The notes: generated by a model not told the origin, from the letters alone. Positions 43,840 to 54,610 are shown, numbered from the stretch's first letter. The stretch: DNA of 64,000 bases from Dactylorhiza incarnata (GCA_033032865.1 JAWHQI010000121.1:4836001-4900000); one strand, 5' to 3'. A program made the numbers and translations.

Positions 43840-44242
43840 TGTTATGGGTCCACCGTCTGTTATCCTATTATATTTGTAGTATGTTGTATCGAGTCTTTAT
43901 TAGGTTGAGTCTTTATTATGATTGAGTCAAGTTAGAGTAATTTAGGTGTTTTAGTCGGTCAAGTCTTATTATATTAGTAATTTAGTATTTATGCATTTTT
44001 AATATTTTATATGTCCGGGGGTTCTATCTATTAGACCCGGTCATGTATTTGGAAGGTATGAAATGAATTATGAAAGTTTCCTTCTCTCTCTCTAAATTCC
44101 TCTCCCTCTCTCTCTCTAAGCTCTTCTCTCCTTCCTCCACCCTCTAGGGTTTCTTCCTCTCTCATCCCCTCCTCCACCATTCTAGGCCCTGCCATTTGTA
44201 TCTCCGCCTCCAACAATCCGGCAACGAACCAAGCCCATAACA
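43840..44242 (+). repeat. 5' LTR of the non-autonomous element
   Basis: 403 bp. Lacks about 20 bp (the GATATAATTACGGGGTTGCC region) found in the right LTR near 45897. A CT-rich microsatellite lies at 44083-44125. Confidence 0.85.
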
Positions 44243-44257
44243 ACTTGGTATCAGAGC

Positions 44258-45018
44258 CAAACGCCGGCGACTCCATTCCTGGCACTCCTTCAGCCGTCTT
44301 CCACCGCTTTAACTGCTCCTGCCATCCAACCCTCTTCCGCTGCTCCACCCGCCATCTCTGTTGTGTTCCGCAAGCCGCCGCTGTTTCCTCTTTCTCCAGC
44401 CCACTTCATCGTCCACCGCTCGTCTCCCAGCACGCGCCCTTACCCTCCGCCTCCTCCATCGTCGAGCCCAGCGCCGATTGAGCCAACGCTCATCTTCTGC
44501 TCCATCATCGCAGCACCGAACCGCGCCCTCAGCTTCAGAGCCTTCCGCCAGCGTCGTACCTTCCAACGCCGCCTCCGCACAGCGCTCCCCTTCCTCTTCT
44601 TGCGCATCTCCAACCGCCTCTCCCACTCACCGCTACATCCTCTCAAGCTTGCCGAATCTCCTCCCTGCTCATTTCCTCCGTTCCGTCTCCCAGCACGCTC
44701 CCGTCGTAGCACGCTCCCGTCGCTGGTCCCGCCTGCACCTTTTCTTCAGGCCTCTACACGTCCAGCAGCCCCCCTCCTCACGTCTCCCTCCATCTTCATC
44801 GAGCCCCGAGCCCCCCCTCACCTCCGTTAGTCCTCGGGCAACACTTCCAGCCTTTCTTAACTCCCATTTTTCCCTTCCGCACGGGGACTGCCTTCTTATT
44901 TTATCACCCTTTATTTTATTTTTTTTTATTTTATCCTTTTTTTCCCCAGGCCCTCATCTTCTCTTAATTTTTATTTATATATTAATTAGTTACTTAACAA
45001 GTACCCCCGTTTTTCATC
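44258..45018 (+). other. Leader of the non-autonomous element
   Basis: Two long overlapping frames (44361-45029 and 44363-44830) are Ser/Pro/Arg-rich in all readings and show no domain. I treat this as GC-rich untranslated leader. A T-rich stretch (44900-44945) precedes the ATG at 45019. Confidence 0.5.
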
Positions 45019-45756
45019 ATGTCCCTTAGCGCCGATGACCGCATTGAGCTGCTCGACACCCTCGACAGGCTGAATCGTTGCATTGCTCGGCGGGAAGCTC
45101 GACTCGGCCACATGGATGATCAGTTTGACCTCACGCTCGACGCCCTCCGCATGTCTCGCGACTCGTTGGTGTTTTTTCTGTCACCACCACAACCAGAGTC
45201 GGACTCATCGCCGTCCCCTCCAATGATGGTGCCACCACCGTCCTCCGTTGTTCATGACGCGTCGCCGCCGCCTCCGGCCATCTCGCCGCCGCGCCCGGCC
45301 ATCTCGCCGCCGCCTCCGGCCATCTCGCCGCCGCCTCCGGCCATCTCGCCGCCGCCTCCGGTCATTTCGCCGCCGCCTCCGGCCATCTCGCCGCCGCCTC
45401 CGGCCATCTCGCCGCCGCCTCCGGCCATCTCGCCGCCGCCTCCGGCCATCTCGCCGCCGTCACCGCCAAATCCGTTCCTGCTACCGTCCATTGTTCCTCT
45501 CACCTCCTTGTTGCTGCTGCTCACCGCCACCCTACCGACCCCACCGAAGCCATTACTTCTGTCGCCGGTCATTCCGACATCGCCGCCGCTACTCACCGCC
45601 GCCTCCGCCACTACGCGGTATCAAACATTGTTCTGGCGGGAGATCAAGATGCCAAATGCTCCGACCAGCCACATGGAGTTCGAGCTTGAGGTCAAGCTCG
45701 ATGTCAAGGACGGATGGAGTGTTACGGGTCCACCGTCAGTTATCCTATTATATTAG
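45019..45756 (+). CDS. Proline-repeat ORF of the non-autonomous element
   Basis: 245 codons from ATG after TTTTTCATC. The N-terminus (about 50 residues) is charged and helical, gag-like in feel (RIELLDTLDRLNRCIARRE, DQFDLTLDALRM). Residues about 80-155 are about ten copies of a 7-residue I-S-P-P-P-P-A repeat encoded by a 21-bp unit. A hydrophobic Leu-rich stretch follows (VPLTSLLLLLTATLP). The last codons run into the 3' LTR. I recognise no family. It could be a degenerate gag or an acquired sequence. Confidence 0.5.
   Translation: MSLSADDRIELLDTLDRLNRCIARREARLGHMDDQFDLTLDALRMSRDSLVFFLSPPQPESDSSPSPPMMVPPPSSVVHDASPPPPAISPPRPAISPPPPAISPPPPAISPPPPVISPPPPAISPPPPAISPPPPAISPPPPAISPPSPPNPFLLPSIVPLTSLLLLLTATLPTPPKPLLLSPVIPTSPPLLTAASATTRYQTLFWREIKMPNAPTSHMEFELEVKLDVKDGWSVTGPPSVILLY
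45264..45465 (+). repeat. 21-bp tandem repeat in the ORF
   Basis: ATCTCGCCGCCGCCTCCGGCC-like units repeated about nine to ten times with few changes. It keeps the frame. Confidence 0.85.
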
Positions 45757-46140
45757 TAGTATGTTGTATCGAGTCTTTATTAGGTTGAGTATTTATTATG
45801 GTTGAGTCAAGTTAGAGTAATTTAGGTGTTTTAGTCGGTCAAGTCTTATTATATTAGTAATTTAGTATTTATGCATTTTTAATATTTTATATGTCCGATA
45901 TAATTACGGGGTTGCCCCCGGGGGTTCTATATATTAGACCCGGTCATTTATTTGGAAGGTATGAAATGAATTATGAAAGTTTCCTTCTCTCTCTCTAAAT
46001 TCCTCTCCCTCTCTCTCTAAGCTCTTCTCTCCTTCCTCCACCCTCTAGGGTTTCTTCCTCTCTCATCCCCTCCACCATTCTAGGGCTTGCCCTTTGTATC
46101 TCCGCCTCCAACAATACGGCAACGAACCAAGCCCATAACA
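45720..46140 (+). repeat. 3' LTR of the non-autonomous element
   Basis: 421 bp, TGTTACGGG to CCCATAACA, very similar to the left copy, which indicates a fairly recent insertion. Confidence 0.88.
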
Positions 46141-46365
46141 ATCATCAACATAAACAGTAAGAACCACCAGTTCATGAGAAGCTTTGCGGATGAAGAGAGT
46201 GATCTGCAGAGCTGCGCACAAAACCAATTGTGGAGATGACTTCACTAAACTTTTCAAACCTGGCCCGAGGACTTTGTTTGAGGCCATAGATTGCCTTCCT
46301 CAATTTGCATACTTGAGACTCCCCCTGAGTAACATACCTGGGAGGTTGCTCCATATACACTTCTT
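46141..46365 (-). pseudogene. RT palm fragment of copia element 4
   Basis: Minus strand: VYMEQPPRYVTQGESQVCKL, AIYGLKQSPRARFEKF, then VVLTVYVDD ending at the insertion site 46141. A frame change near 46210 separates the two. It continues at 43826 on the other side of the non-autonomous element. Confidence 0.8.
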
Positions 46366-47600
46366 CTTTTTAAGTTGGTGTTTTGCGGGAGGTTTGATTT
46401 GGTACTAACAACTAATTGCAATAAAAGTAAACTAATTAACTATGCGGGTCGCCGGCACAGCTTCGCTCCTCCACGGGTCGCCGGCCTCCGCTTCGCACTT
46501 ACACGGGTCGCCTTCCTCCGCTTCGCACTTCCGCTGGTCGCCTTCCTTCGCTTTGCACTCCCGCGGGTCGCAAGCCTCCGCTTCGCTCGTTGCCGTAGCA
46601 ACACACAACACAACCACAAGCAAATCGACACAACACCACCTCCAAGCAAAAAACTCATTAACATAACAATAATGATTTTCAATTAAGAGCAAACACAAAT
46701 AAATATAAGTACATGGTATGTTCATACAAACTCCACCATCACCATATATGAAGAAAACCAAAAAGGGACAAACCTAAATAGGATGAAAAATAGGAAAGCA
46801 ATACAAACGCTATCCGAGTTTCTTCCTCGGAAGTGAAGGAGTTAGCAAGACTCCTAGCACGATCCTTGGCTGTTGTCCGGGGTCTATGAAGCTGTCACTA
46901 CCTCTAGCCTGTCTTCTCGGTGGTTTTGCAGCGATAACGTCGAAATCCACAAAATCACCTTCAATATAACTTGAATCCTTGGAGGAAGTCTTGATCTTTG
47001 AATCTTGGGTGATGGGGAGGAGCCTAGAGGCGAACCCTAGCTTGGAGGGGTGAAAAACGGCGAAACGACGCTGAATAGACGGACCTAAAAATGAAGTAGG
47101 TGGAAGAAATCGCGAAGCAGACTATTTATAGGCAACAAAAATAAAGAATGCGCATGAGTAGGTGGTCGTGCGCGAAAGAAAGTCCTACTCGTGCGCGAAG
47201 GAACTTATAGCAGAAACATCAGAAAAATAAGAGCGCACGAGTTGGCACACGACCACTAGTCGTGCGAGAAGGAAAGCCCTCTACTCGTGCGCGAAGAAAC
47301 TTGTATCGACCAGAACTGGTAGAGGGCAAAATCGACGGGAAGATTTTTAAGGCACGACCATTGGTTGTGCGCGAAGAAATCCTATACTCGTGCGCGAAGG
47401 AGGGCCAGTACTCGTTCTTTTCTCTGGAAAATTCTGGCCAAATAGCGCGCACGACCACTGATCGTGCGCGAAGGGTCCACTGATCATGCGTGAAGAAAAA
47501 CGTACGATCAGTGGCCAATGATGCGAAATGGGGCCAAAACTCCCCGAAAATTCTATAGAAGGTTGTACCTGCATGAAAAACAACCATAGCCACCAAAATT
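46366..47600 (-). repeat. Left (3') LTR of the zinc-knuckle element
   Basis: Contains a 30-bp minisatellite (46442-46590), a minus-strand TATA (rc of CTATTTATA, 47122-47130) and, to its right in U3, repeated CACGACCA...TGGTCGTG palindromes (47245, 47352, 47446). The right limit is approximate. Confidence 0.65.
46442..46590. repeat. 30-bp minisatellite, left LTR copy
   Basis: Units like GGGTCGCCTTCCTCCGCTTC, about five copies. Confidence 0.85.
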
Positions 47601-48090
47601 CACAATAGTCAACTCATTTCATGCAATCAAAATGTATATAGACATAAAGAAAGGAAAGGAATGCATGAAATGACCAGAAACATGTTCTATTTAGTCAAAA
47701 CTCGCTCAAACGATGCAAAAAATAAGAAGGAATTTATACTAGAACCACATAGAAGAAGAGCGAAACCTCATGAAAACCAGGCTAAAATAGAGTATAAAAT
47801 ACTATGTAAAGTACGCTCATCAAATACCCTCAGACTTGAACTATTGATCGTCCCGAGCAATCCATCTACATACAGGGAGTATGATAGGCTAATTAGAAAT
47901 AAAAAATGAAATAAGAAAGTGGGCTGAGAAGTCTCGTGTCCATGTGGAATAAAAATAGGTTAAAGAAAATTTCTAAGCATATAATCTAATTACACTGCAT
48001 TTAAACAAACTATCGTACGACTATATCCACTCCTAAACAAAAGACCTAAGCGATCTGTCATAAGCATAACGCATGCGGAAGTAGTAACAC
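47601..48090. other. Internal non-coding DNA of the zinc-knuckle element
   Basis: No gene. CATCAAATACCCTCAGACTT at 47819 resembles, on the minus strand, the AAGTCTGGGGGT-type purine tract near gypsy 3' LTRs. Confidence 0.4.
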
Positions 48091-48093
48091 TAA

Positions 48094-48805
48094 GGCTCTG
48101 TTTGGCGCAGTGGGGGCGACTGGAGAAGCAGTGGTGGAAAACAGTGGGGGAATAATCAGCTGTTTTGCAGAGTGGTGGTAGAATTTGTGAAACTGTTTGG
48201 AAGAACAACGTTTTAAGTGATGTTTCAACATAACTAAAAATTTCTAAAAACAAAGTCAAAAATTTCTTTTTGAAATATATTATATATAACTTATATTAAT
48301 ATAATTTTTTTTATATTATATATAACTTATATTAATATAATTTTTTTAATATTATATTATATATTATATATATTATAATTTAATATAATATAATATATTA
48401 TAAAGTAATATAATTATAACGTAATATAATTATATATTATTATATATTATATATATATAATATATTATACGTTTATATATTATACGTAATATATTATAAG
48501 TTTATAATTATATAAAAGTAATATATTATTAAATACTATTTTATTAATAAAAGTAATATATTATAAAAGTAATATAAAAGTAATTTATTATAAAAGTAAT
48601 AAAAAAGGTTAGTAGCGCTGCAACCTTTTGGCTGCAGCGCTGCTGCTATTTCCGAGTCGCGGTAAAATTCCGCGACTCGGAAATAGCGGGCCACCGCTAG
48701 TTTTAGCGGTGGCTGATGCCATCATTGCCTTCCAAAATTTTGTTTGGCGGGGCTTTTTGAAAATCAGCGACCCCCCACCCCTGAAACGCTGCGCCAAACA
48801 AAGCC
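48094..48805. mobile_element. Tourist/Harbinger-type element, TSD TAA
   Basis: Inverted ends GGCTCTGTTTGGCGCAG and CTGCGCCAAACAAAGCC, flanked by TAA (48091-48093 and 48806-48808). 712 bp, with no transposase. The middle (48270-48600) is almost pure TA-rich sequence. Near the right end is a perfect 18-bp inverted repeat (48645-48662 and 48670-48687, loop TAAAATT). Confidence 0.85.
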
Positions 48806-48808
48806 TAA

Positions 48809-50403
48809 GTGTGATATTACGGACCCAAAACTACTAGGGTGGCCTTCAAAGAAATCCATCAATGACGATGGCCATAGGCTCGCCCGGTCCCACTTTCTCC
48901 ACTACACTCAATACCAACCAACTCTACGAATCATTAGGACTTAAATTAGGATGACTTATAGGCTTAGGTTTAAGGGTGAGATATAACAAAGATAAACATG
49001 ATGACTTTTCACACTTAAACAAAATGTTTTGAGCTTAACATAGAAAATGACTATCTCAAAAAGAAGAGAGCGACACCCCCAGACTTGTTTTTTGAATTGG
49101 GGTCACTCTCCAAAGCGTAAACCAAAACATTTTTCTTCTCTTCTCTTTTTCTTCTTTCTTTTTAGATTTTTTTCATTTCATATTTTTATGTTTCTTTCTA
49201 AATAAGCACCCAAACATAATAATAATTTTGGCTTTCCACCACATCACAACATGGGATCCCACTTCCAAATATCAAGAAAAATAAGAATTTAAGCTCAGAT
49301 TTTTAAGTGTGCAATTGGGTTGGTAATTTAGCTTTGGTGATGTAATGGTGGGGGTGAATCAACAAAAATTTGGTGATAGGCTCAAAATTGTGTAAACATG
49401 GGTATGTAGGTTAGGATGCATAGGCTCAAACTATCCAAAAGAAAGCCTAAATCATTTTCATAGAGTTAATCACTATTTAGTGTATATGCTTCGAAGATCG
49501 CTAGGGGCGATTTCTAGACACCGAGAAAGGACACCCCCTCGTCGTGAGCCTGTAATACAGCACTAGTGACACTACACACAACACTACACTAATTTTGGAC
49601 TCGACCGCGTTCTAACGAGGAGTGGATATACGACCAACGATAGTAACTAAAAATACAATGTATTTAACATATGCAGAAAAATTAACTCTAAATCTATTTC
49701 TATTCGAGAACATGGGCACTCGACTAGGAGCAGTCCACGAGTCTACGGTTCACTACCCAATTTCAATTTTTTGATTATAAATTAATCTAACCTACACACC
49801 ATATAGTAAATAGACAATAAGGAAATAACATTAATTTGCGTCGCAACGTAGTGGGTACGGGAAATGAAATGCACCGAGCGATAAAAATTTAAAAATTGGA
49901 GCAAAATCGAAAAATAAGCACTGACGGAATGCAAAATGGTGTGTGCGAATATATATGCGAATGAATCATGAGGAATGCAGGAAAATAAAGGGAAGAAATG
50001 CGTTACCCAATGCCCGAGAATGGGGCATTCCGGAAGTTATCGAATCTGAATCTGAACTTTGCTCCCGGCTCTGGCTCGACTAAAAGATTTCAGCGATTTC
50101 ACCGGAATCTTGCATTGAGATTAGCGCCGACAAAACAAAATAAACTAACAAAAAATGTAAATAAACTTCTTAAACTAGACCAGGAAAAAAATACAATTGC
50201 AAGCAAAAATATGATAAATACATGGGTTATTGTCCTCCTAGCACGACTTATTCAGAAAATAAAAGGTTCTAGCTTATAAGAGTATGGAAGGAAAAGTGCA
50301 CAGATAACTGTTCTAATATCTGTGTCGGTAACGAGTATCGATACTACGTCAGAACAATTACTCTACCTAAATAATAATACATGTTCTTCACAGGTAGAGG
50401 AAA
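48809..50403. other. Internal non-coding DNA of the zinc-knuckle element
   Basis: No supported ORF. CGACACCCCCAGACTTG at 49072 is, on the minus strand, CAAGTCTGGGGGTGTCG, a gypsy-type purine tract. A (CTT)n-rich piece lies at 49130-49160. The rest is AT-rich. Confidence 0.4.
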
Positions 50404-51505
50404 CTAAAAGTAAGAAGTGGAGGAGTCCTCCTCATTATTCTCACCAAAATATATGTCCTTGCCTAGCAAGGTGTCGTCTTCTTCAAGACGGATGCAGGAG
50501 GAGAAGGGAATGAGTAGAGCTTCCTTTATGGAGGAGGGATCAACCTCCTCACAAAAATGGATGCTCACCTCATTGGCATGAGCAAAATGCTCCAAGTCCT
50601 CCTGGAGTCCCTGTGAAGAATCAACCTGCACAGGCTCAGACACTGAAGGGGGGTTAGGAATAAAAGAGAACAAAGACATAAATAAACAGAAATCGGGGGA
50701 GTGGTCCTGATCTCACTCCCAACAGGCTCCACCAACCGATCGCTGCCAGAGTCATAAGAATCATAGCAAGTGGCATCCGAGAACTCAAGTGCCTCGGTGG
50801 TGAGTTGAACCTCCTCGTCCGATGAAGAAGTGCAAACCTCCTCAATGGAAAGAATATCCTCCTCATCCCACTTCGGCGCTTCATCGTGCTCCAAGTAGCC
50901 CTGCTCCCCATCGGAGAGAACGACATTCTCATCCCACTTCGGCGCAACCTCGGGCTCCGAATTATCACCCTGCAGAATATCTACGACAGGATCATCAAAA
51001 ATAGGTGTAGAAAACTCATGCAAAGAAGACGGAGGAACGATGGTAATAACATCATCAGAGAATATGTGAGCTGGTTCCTCCGCAGGTGAATCAAAATAAG
51101 TGAAGAATGTACAATTGGAGGCGACTCGACATTGTCAGAGTACGAATTAGGAGTTGAAGGAGTGCAATCAAGAGGGGAGGGAGACATGATCCGGATAGCC
51201 GGTTCATCGTCTTCCTCTATTTGTCGTTTAAAAGCGACGCAATCCTTCAAAACATGATTCATACTTTGAAAAAACAAGCACACATGATTAACCCCTAACC
51301 TCGAAAGAGGCGGGATACAATATTGGTGTGGTGCTCGTGGTGGAGGGGTGTGGTTATGATAATTAGGTTGATCGTATGAGGAACTGTATGATACCGATTC
51401 CCCATAGGAAGAGCCGTAAGAATCATAACTACGGTTTCCCGAATGACATTCTCCAGATAGATGATTGAATGCCCCGCACAATCTGCATTGCAAATTTGAA
51501 TACAT
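50404..51505 (-). CDS. CCHC zinc-knuckle protein of the pol-less element, broken
   Basis: The frame 51505-50981 begins with CRLCGAFNHLSGEC, a perfect C-x2-C-x4-H-x4-C knuckle as in gag nucleocapsids. A Ser/Tyr/Gly-rich spacer and a second Cys/His cluster (CLFFQSMNHVLKDC) follow. After frame changes the reading continues at 51023-50565, an acidic region with the repeated word APKWDE (twice) and Asp/Ser-rich runs, and at 50679-50404 (EDLEHFAHANEVSIHFCEE). It probably bound element RNA. No capsid domain could be recognised. An alternative is a single longer protein with two frameshifts. Confidence 0.55.
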
Positions 51506-51790
51506 ATTGTTGTGGGGTGTTTCACAAGAAAATATTAATCTTTGAATGAATTAACTACACACACAAGCAACTTAAAATGATTAGCCTGCTTTGAATTTTG
51601 TTTAAACATATTAGGAATAAAGAAATTTAAAAGGTGCTATTAAAAATAAAAAACAAGGAAAATAAAAAACAATAACAAAAACGATGGAATAAAATCAAAA
51701 AGCAACTAAATCAAAACAACCGGTATATACAAGTTGAAAAAGGCTTTCATCTCTCAGCTCTCTGTTCAGATACTCACACGACCGTGTTCT
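51506..51790. other. Leader of the zinc-knuckle element
   Basis: AT-rich non-coding DNA between the primer site and the CCHC ORF. Confidence 0.4.
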
Positions 51791-51805
51791 CCGGCAACGA
51801 CGCCA
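51791..51805 (-). other. Primer binding site candidate
   Basis: The minus strand TGGCGTCGTTGCCGG is one base from the Asp-tRNA-type primer site of Athila/Tat elements. It lies at the inner border of the right LTR. Confidence 0.65.
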
Positions 51806-52033
51806 AAAATTTGGCGCGCACGAGACTGCGGTGCGAACGACAGTGAACCGGTCATTGTCAAGTAATAATAAAACGGGAATAAATCCCCGAGTATCGAATC
51901 TCATGTGGAACACGGCGGGGTGGAGTAATCTATTGAGGCGAAATTTGAGATAGAAGTCTTTTTAAGTCGGTGTTTTGCGAGGGGTTTGATTTGGTACTAA
52001 CAACTAATTGCAATAAAAGTAAACTAATTAACT

Positions 52034-52215
52034 ATGCGGGTCACCGACACCGCTTCGCTCCTCCGCGGGTCGCCGGCCTCCGCTTCGCACTTTCGTGGGT
52101 CACCTTCCTCTGCTTCGCACTTTTGTGGGTCACCTTCCTCCGCTTCGCACTTTCGCGGGTCGCCTTCCTCCGCTTCGCACTTTCGCGGGTCGCAAGCCTC
52201 CGCTTCGCTCGTTGT
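52034..52215. repeat. 30-bp minisatellite, right LTR copy
   Basis: About six units like CGGGTCGCCTTCCTCCGCTT, one more than in the left LTR. Confidence 0.85.
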
Positions 52216-52649
52216 CGTAGCAACACACAACACAACCACAAGCACATCAACACAACACCACCTCCAAGCAAAGACTCATGAACATAACAATAATGATTTT
52301 CAATTAAGAGTAAACACATATAAATAAATATAAGTGCATGTTATGTTCATACAAACTCCACCATCACCATATATGAAGAAAACAAAAAAAAGGACAAACC
52401 TAAAAATGATGAAAAATAGGAAAAGCAATACAAACGCTTCCCGAGTCTCTTCCTCAAAAGTGATGGAGCTAGCAAGAATTCTAACACGATCCTTGGTTGT
52501 CATCCGGGGTCTATGAAGCTATCATTACCTCTCGCCCGTCTTCTCGGTAGTTTTGTAGCAATCACGTTGAAACCCACAAAATCACCTTCAATATTGCTTG
52601 AATCTTTGGAGGAAGACTTGATCTTTGAAGCTTGGGTGATGATGAGGAG

Positions 52650-54374
52650 TGTTGAGAAAAACTCCTTTTTGATTTAACTTAACATATTATCTATTGTTGA
52701 TTTTACTCCCTAGGATTATTACCCACATTGTATAGAAAAGGGTAAAATGGTCATTAGATGTCCTAGATTGTCACACTCACCTTAGAGTGTCAAGACCAGG
52801 TCAAGACAAGCAAAAATTCAGCTGAGTTAAAACTTGCGTCGAATAGAAGTCGACACAACTTCGACTGGAAGTTGATGCCACTTCGAATAGAAATCAAAGT
52901 AACTCAGTAAATTAGTCAGAGTAACAAGTGAAGTCGACGCAACGTCGAAATGTACTCGACGCAGATGGTCAAGCCAGTCGAAGACATCTCAGTAGTCAAC
53001 GTAACTTCTATTTTAACTCGACGCAGAAGATGAAGTCCAAGTTCAAGCTTCCAACTCGACGAATACGTCGATAAGTATTCGACGTAACAATTATATCTGA
53101 GTTCATTCAGAGCTGAGAACTATTTCGAAGCCACTTCAATAAGAACTCAGAGGTGCGTCGATAAGAAGGAAGTCAATTCGACGCTACGTCGACATCTGAG
53201 TTCAGTCAGAGCTAAGAAGGATTTCGAAGCTACTCCTATAAGAACTCAGAGGTGCGTCGATAAGAAAGAAATTCAATTCGACGCTACGTCGAATATTGTC
53301 AGAAAAAGTATGTTTTCTGCTGCTTTTTCTAATACCTTTTTAGAAAGTCTACAAAGCTGAAGACTGTTCTCTAACGACTCGTTTATTGCAAAGAATGGAA
53401 TGAAGTATTTAAAAGACACATCAAAAGACATTCTTGGAAGTTATTCAAATCAGTCTTGACGGGTCGGGAACAAAATGGAAGGAAACCTTTATTGTCCAAT
53501 GGACATTCCTTCCAAGGAGAGACCAGAAGAGGAAATAGATTCACACTCTAATTGATAGAGAATAAGTATTCAGAAGGGGGAAGAGAAACTTAACGATTTT
53601 TTATTATTCTGTCTGCTTCATCTTCTTCTTTCTCAAGCTCTAAAGACAGAACAAGGAGAATAAAGAAAATATCTCTATACAGGAAAAAGATAACAAGGCT
53701 GCTGCTTCTTCTTCATCTCATCTTGCAGCAGGAAACCAACAAAAGTACAGAGAATATATCAGGATCAAAAGCTCATAACCCTTGCATCCATCACTATCTT
53801 AAACAAGGGTTCATTATACACAGATCTTGAAGAACATCAAAAGACAGCTCCTGTGTGATAGCTGCTAATGGATTCATATAGCAGAATCCCATTCCTTCTC
53901 TTCTTCTCCTTTCTCTGTTCTTATTCTACAATCTGTAAAAGAGTTTTAAGAATCCCTCTTCAAAGGATTCAGTGGTTCTAAGAGTCTCCTTATCAAAAGA
54001 CTCAGTGGTTCTAAGAGTCTACTTGTCAAAAGACTCAGTGGTTCTAAGAGTCTTCTTATCAAAAGACTCAGTGATTCTTAGAGTCTCCTTATCAAAAGAC
54101 TCAGGCACTGCTAGTGCATTCCTACCAGGGTGGTGGAAGAGTGGAGTACCCACATTTTGGGGAACCACTATAAATTTTCTGTCTCCTGGTTTTGCATTTT
54201 CTGTGCCATCCCATTTACATTTACTGTTTTTCTGTGATTAATTTATTCTGTGTAGGTATTACTGATAGCATAGTCCTTATTAGTTTTTATTGTGTATGCA
54301 CATTTATGGTATAAAGTTTTAAAACTCTATTCACCCCTTCTAGAGAATACTCAGAGGCACACTGTGCACTTTCA
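52650..54374 (+). mobile_element. Sirevirus-type solo LTR, TSD AGGAG
   Basis: TGTTGAGAAAAACTCC to GTGCACTTTCA, 1725 bp, flanked by AGGAG (52645-52649 and 54375-54379). The size and the late ATTCACCCCTTCTAGAG near the 3' end are typical of Sirevirus LTRs. TCGACG/CGTCGA motifs repeat over 52840-53300, some palindromic. No coding part remains. Confidence 0.85.
53955..54105 (+). repeat. 33-bp minisatellite inside the Sirevirus LTR
   Basis: AAAAGACTCAGTGGTTCTAA and AGTCTCCTTATC alternate in about four to five units. Confidence 0.85.
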
Positions 54375-54610
54375 AGGAGCCTAGGGGCGAACCCTAGCTT
54401 GGAGGGGCGAGAAACGGTGAAACGACGCTGAAAAGCGGACCTAAAAATGAAGCAGGCAGAAGAAATCGCGAAACAGGCTATTTGTAGGCAGCAGAAATAA
54501 AGAACACGCACGTGTAGGCGCACGACCACTGGTCGTGCGCGAAGGAAAGTCCTCTACTCGTTTTTTTAGAAGATATACCCAAGTACATTTGGAATAGTCA
54601 TAAATAAAAG

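Larger units (their letters stand above)
43827..46140 (+). mobile_element. Non-autonomous LTR retrotransposon with proline-repeat ORF
   Basis: LTRs at 43840-44242 and 45720-46140 begin TGTTA(T/C)GGG and end CCCATAACA, a perfect 9-bp inverted end in the left copy. The primer site TGGTATCAGAGC (iMet) is at 44246-44257, and purine-rich GGATGGAG precedes the right LTR. The target is GTCAT (43822-43826) versus ATCAT (46141-46145), one mismatch. An extra TGTTACGGTGGAG (43827-43839) precedes the left LTR. No gag, protease or RT is present. The insertion cuts the YVDD motif of copia element 4. Confidence 0.88.
46366..54559 (-). mobile_element. Zinc-knuckle LTR retroelement without pol, truncated ends
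   Basis: A direct repeat, 46366-about 47600 versus 51955-52649 plus 54380-54559, marks two LTRs. Between them the minus strand encodes a CCHC protein (51505-50404) but no RT. CCGGCAACGACGCCA at 51791-51805 is the complement of a TGGCGTCGTTGCCGG primer site, close to the TGGCGCCGTTGCCGGGG used by Athila/Tat elements. The outer ends are cut into copia element 4 and no target duplication is visible. Confidence 0.65.
51815..54559 (-). repeat. Right (5') LTR of the zinc-knuckle element, interrupted
   Basis: The LTR parts at 51815-52649 and 54380-54559 match the left LTR: the TTTTGCG start region, the 30-bp minisatellite at 52034-52215, and the AAACGACGCTGAA segment. A Sirevirus solo LTR splits them. 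The LTR stops at 54559 inside U3, so it is truncated against copia element 4. Confidence 0.65.

Noticed and set aside
44361..45029. 222-codon plus-strand ORF in the leader of the non-autonomous element
   Set aside because: Ser/Pro/Arg-rich in every frame, overlaps another equally long frame, no motif, and is explained by GC-rich low-complexity DNA.
45248..45805. Arg-rich 185-codon frame overlapping the proline ORF
   Set aside because: A frame-shifted reading of the 21-bp repeat (Arg/Pro/Ser), with no start context.
48270..48600. TA-rich stretch as a matrix-attachment site or origin
   Set aside because: It lies inside a Tourist-type element and is simple TA-rich repeat. Nothing else supports a function.
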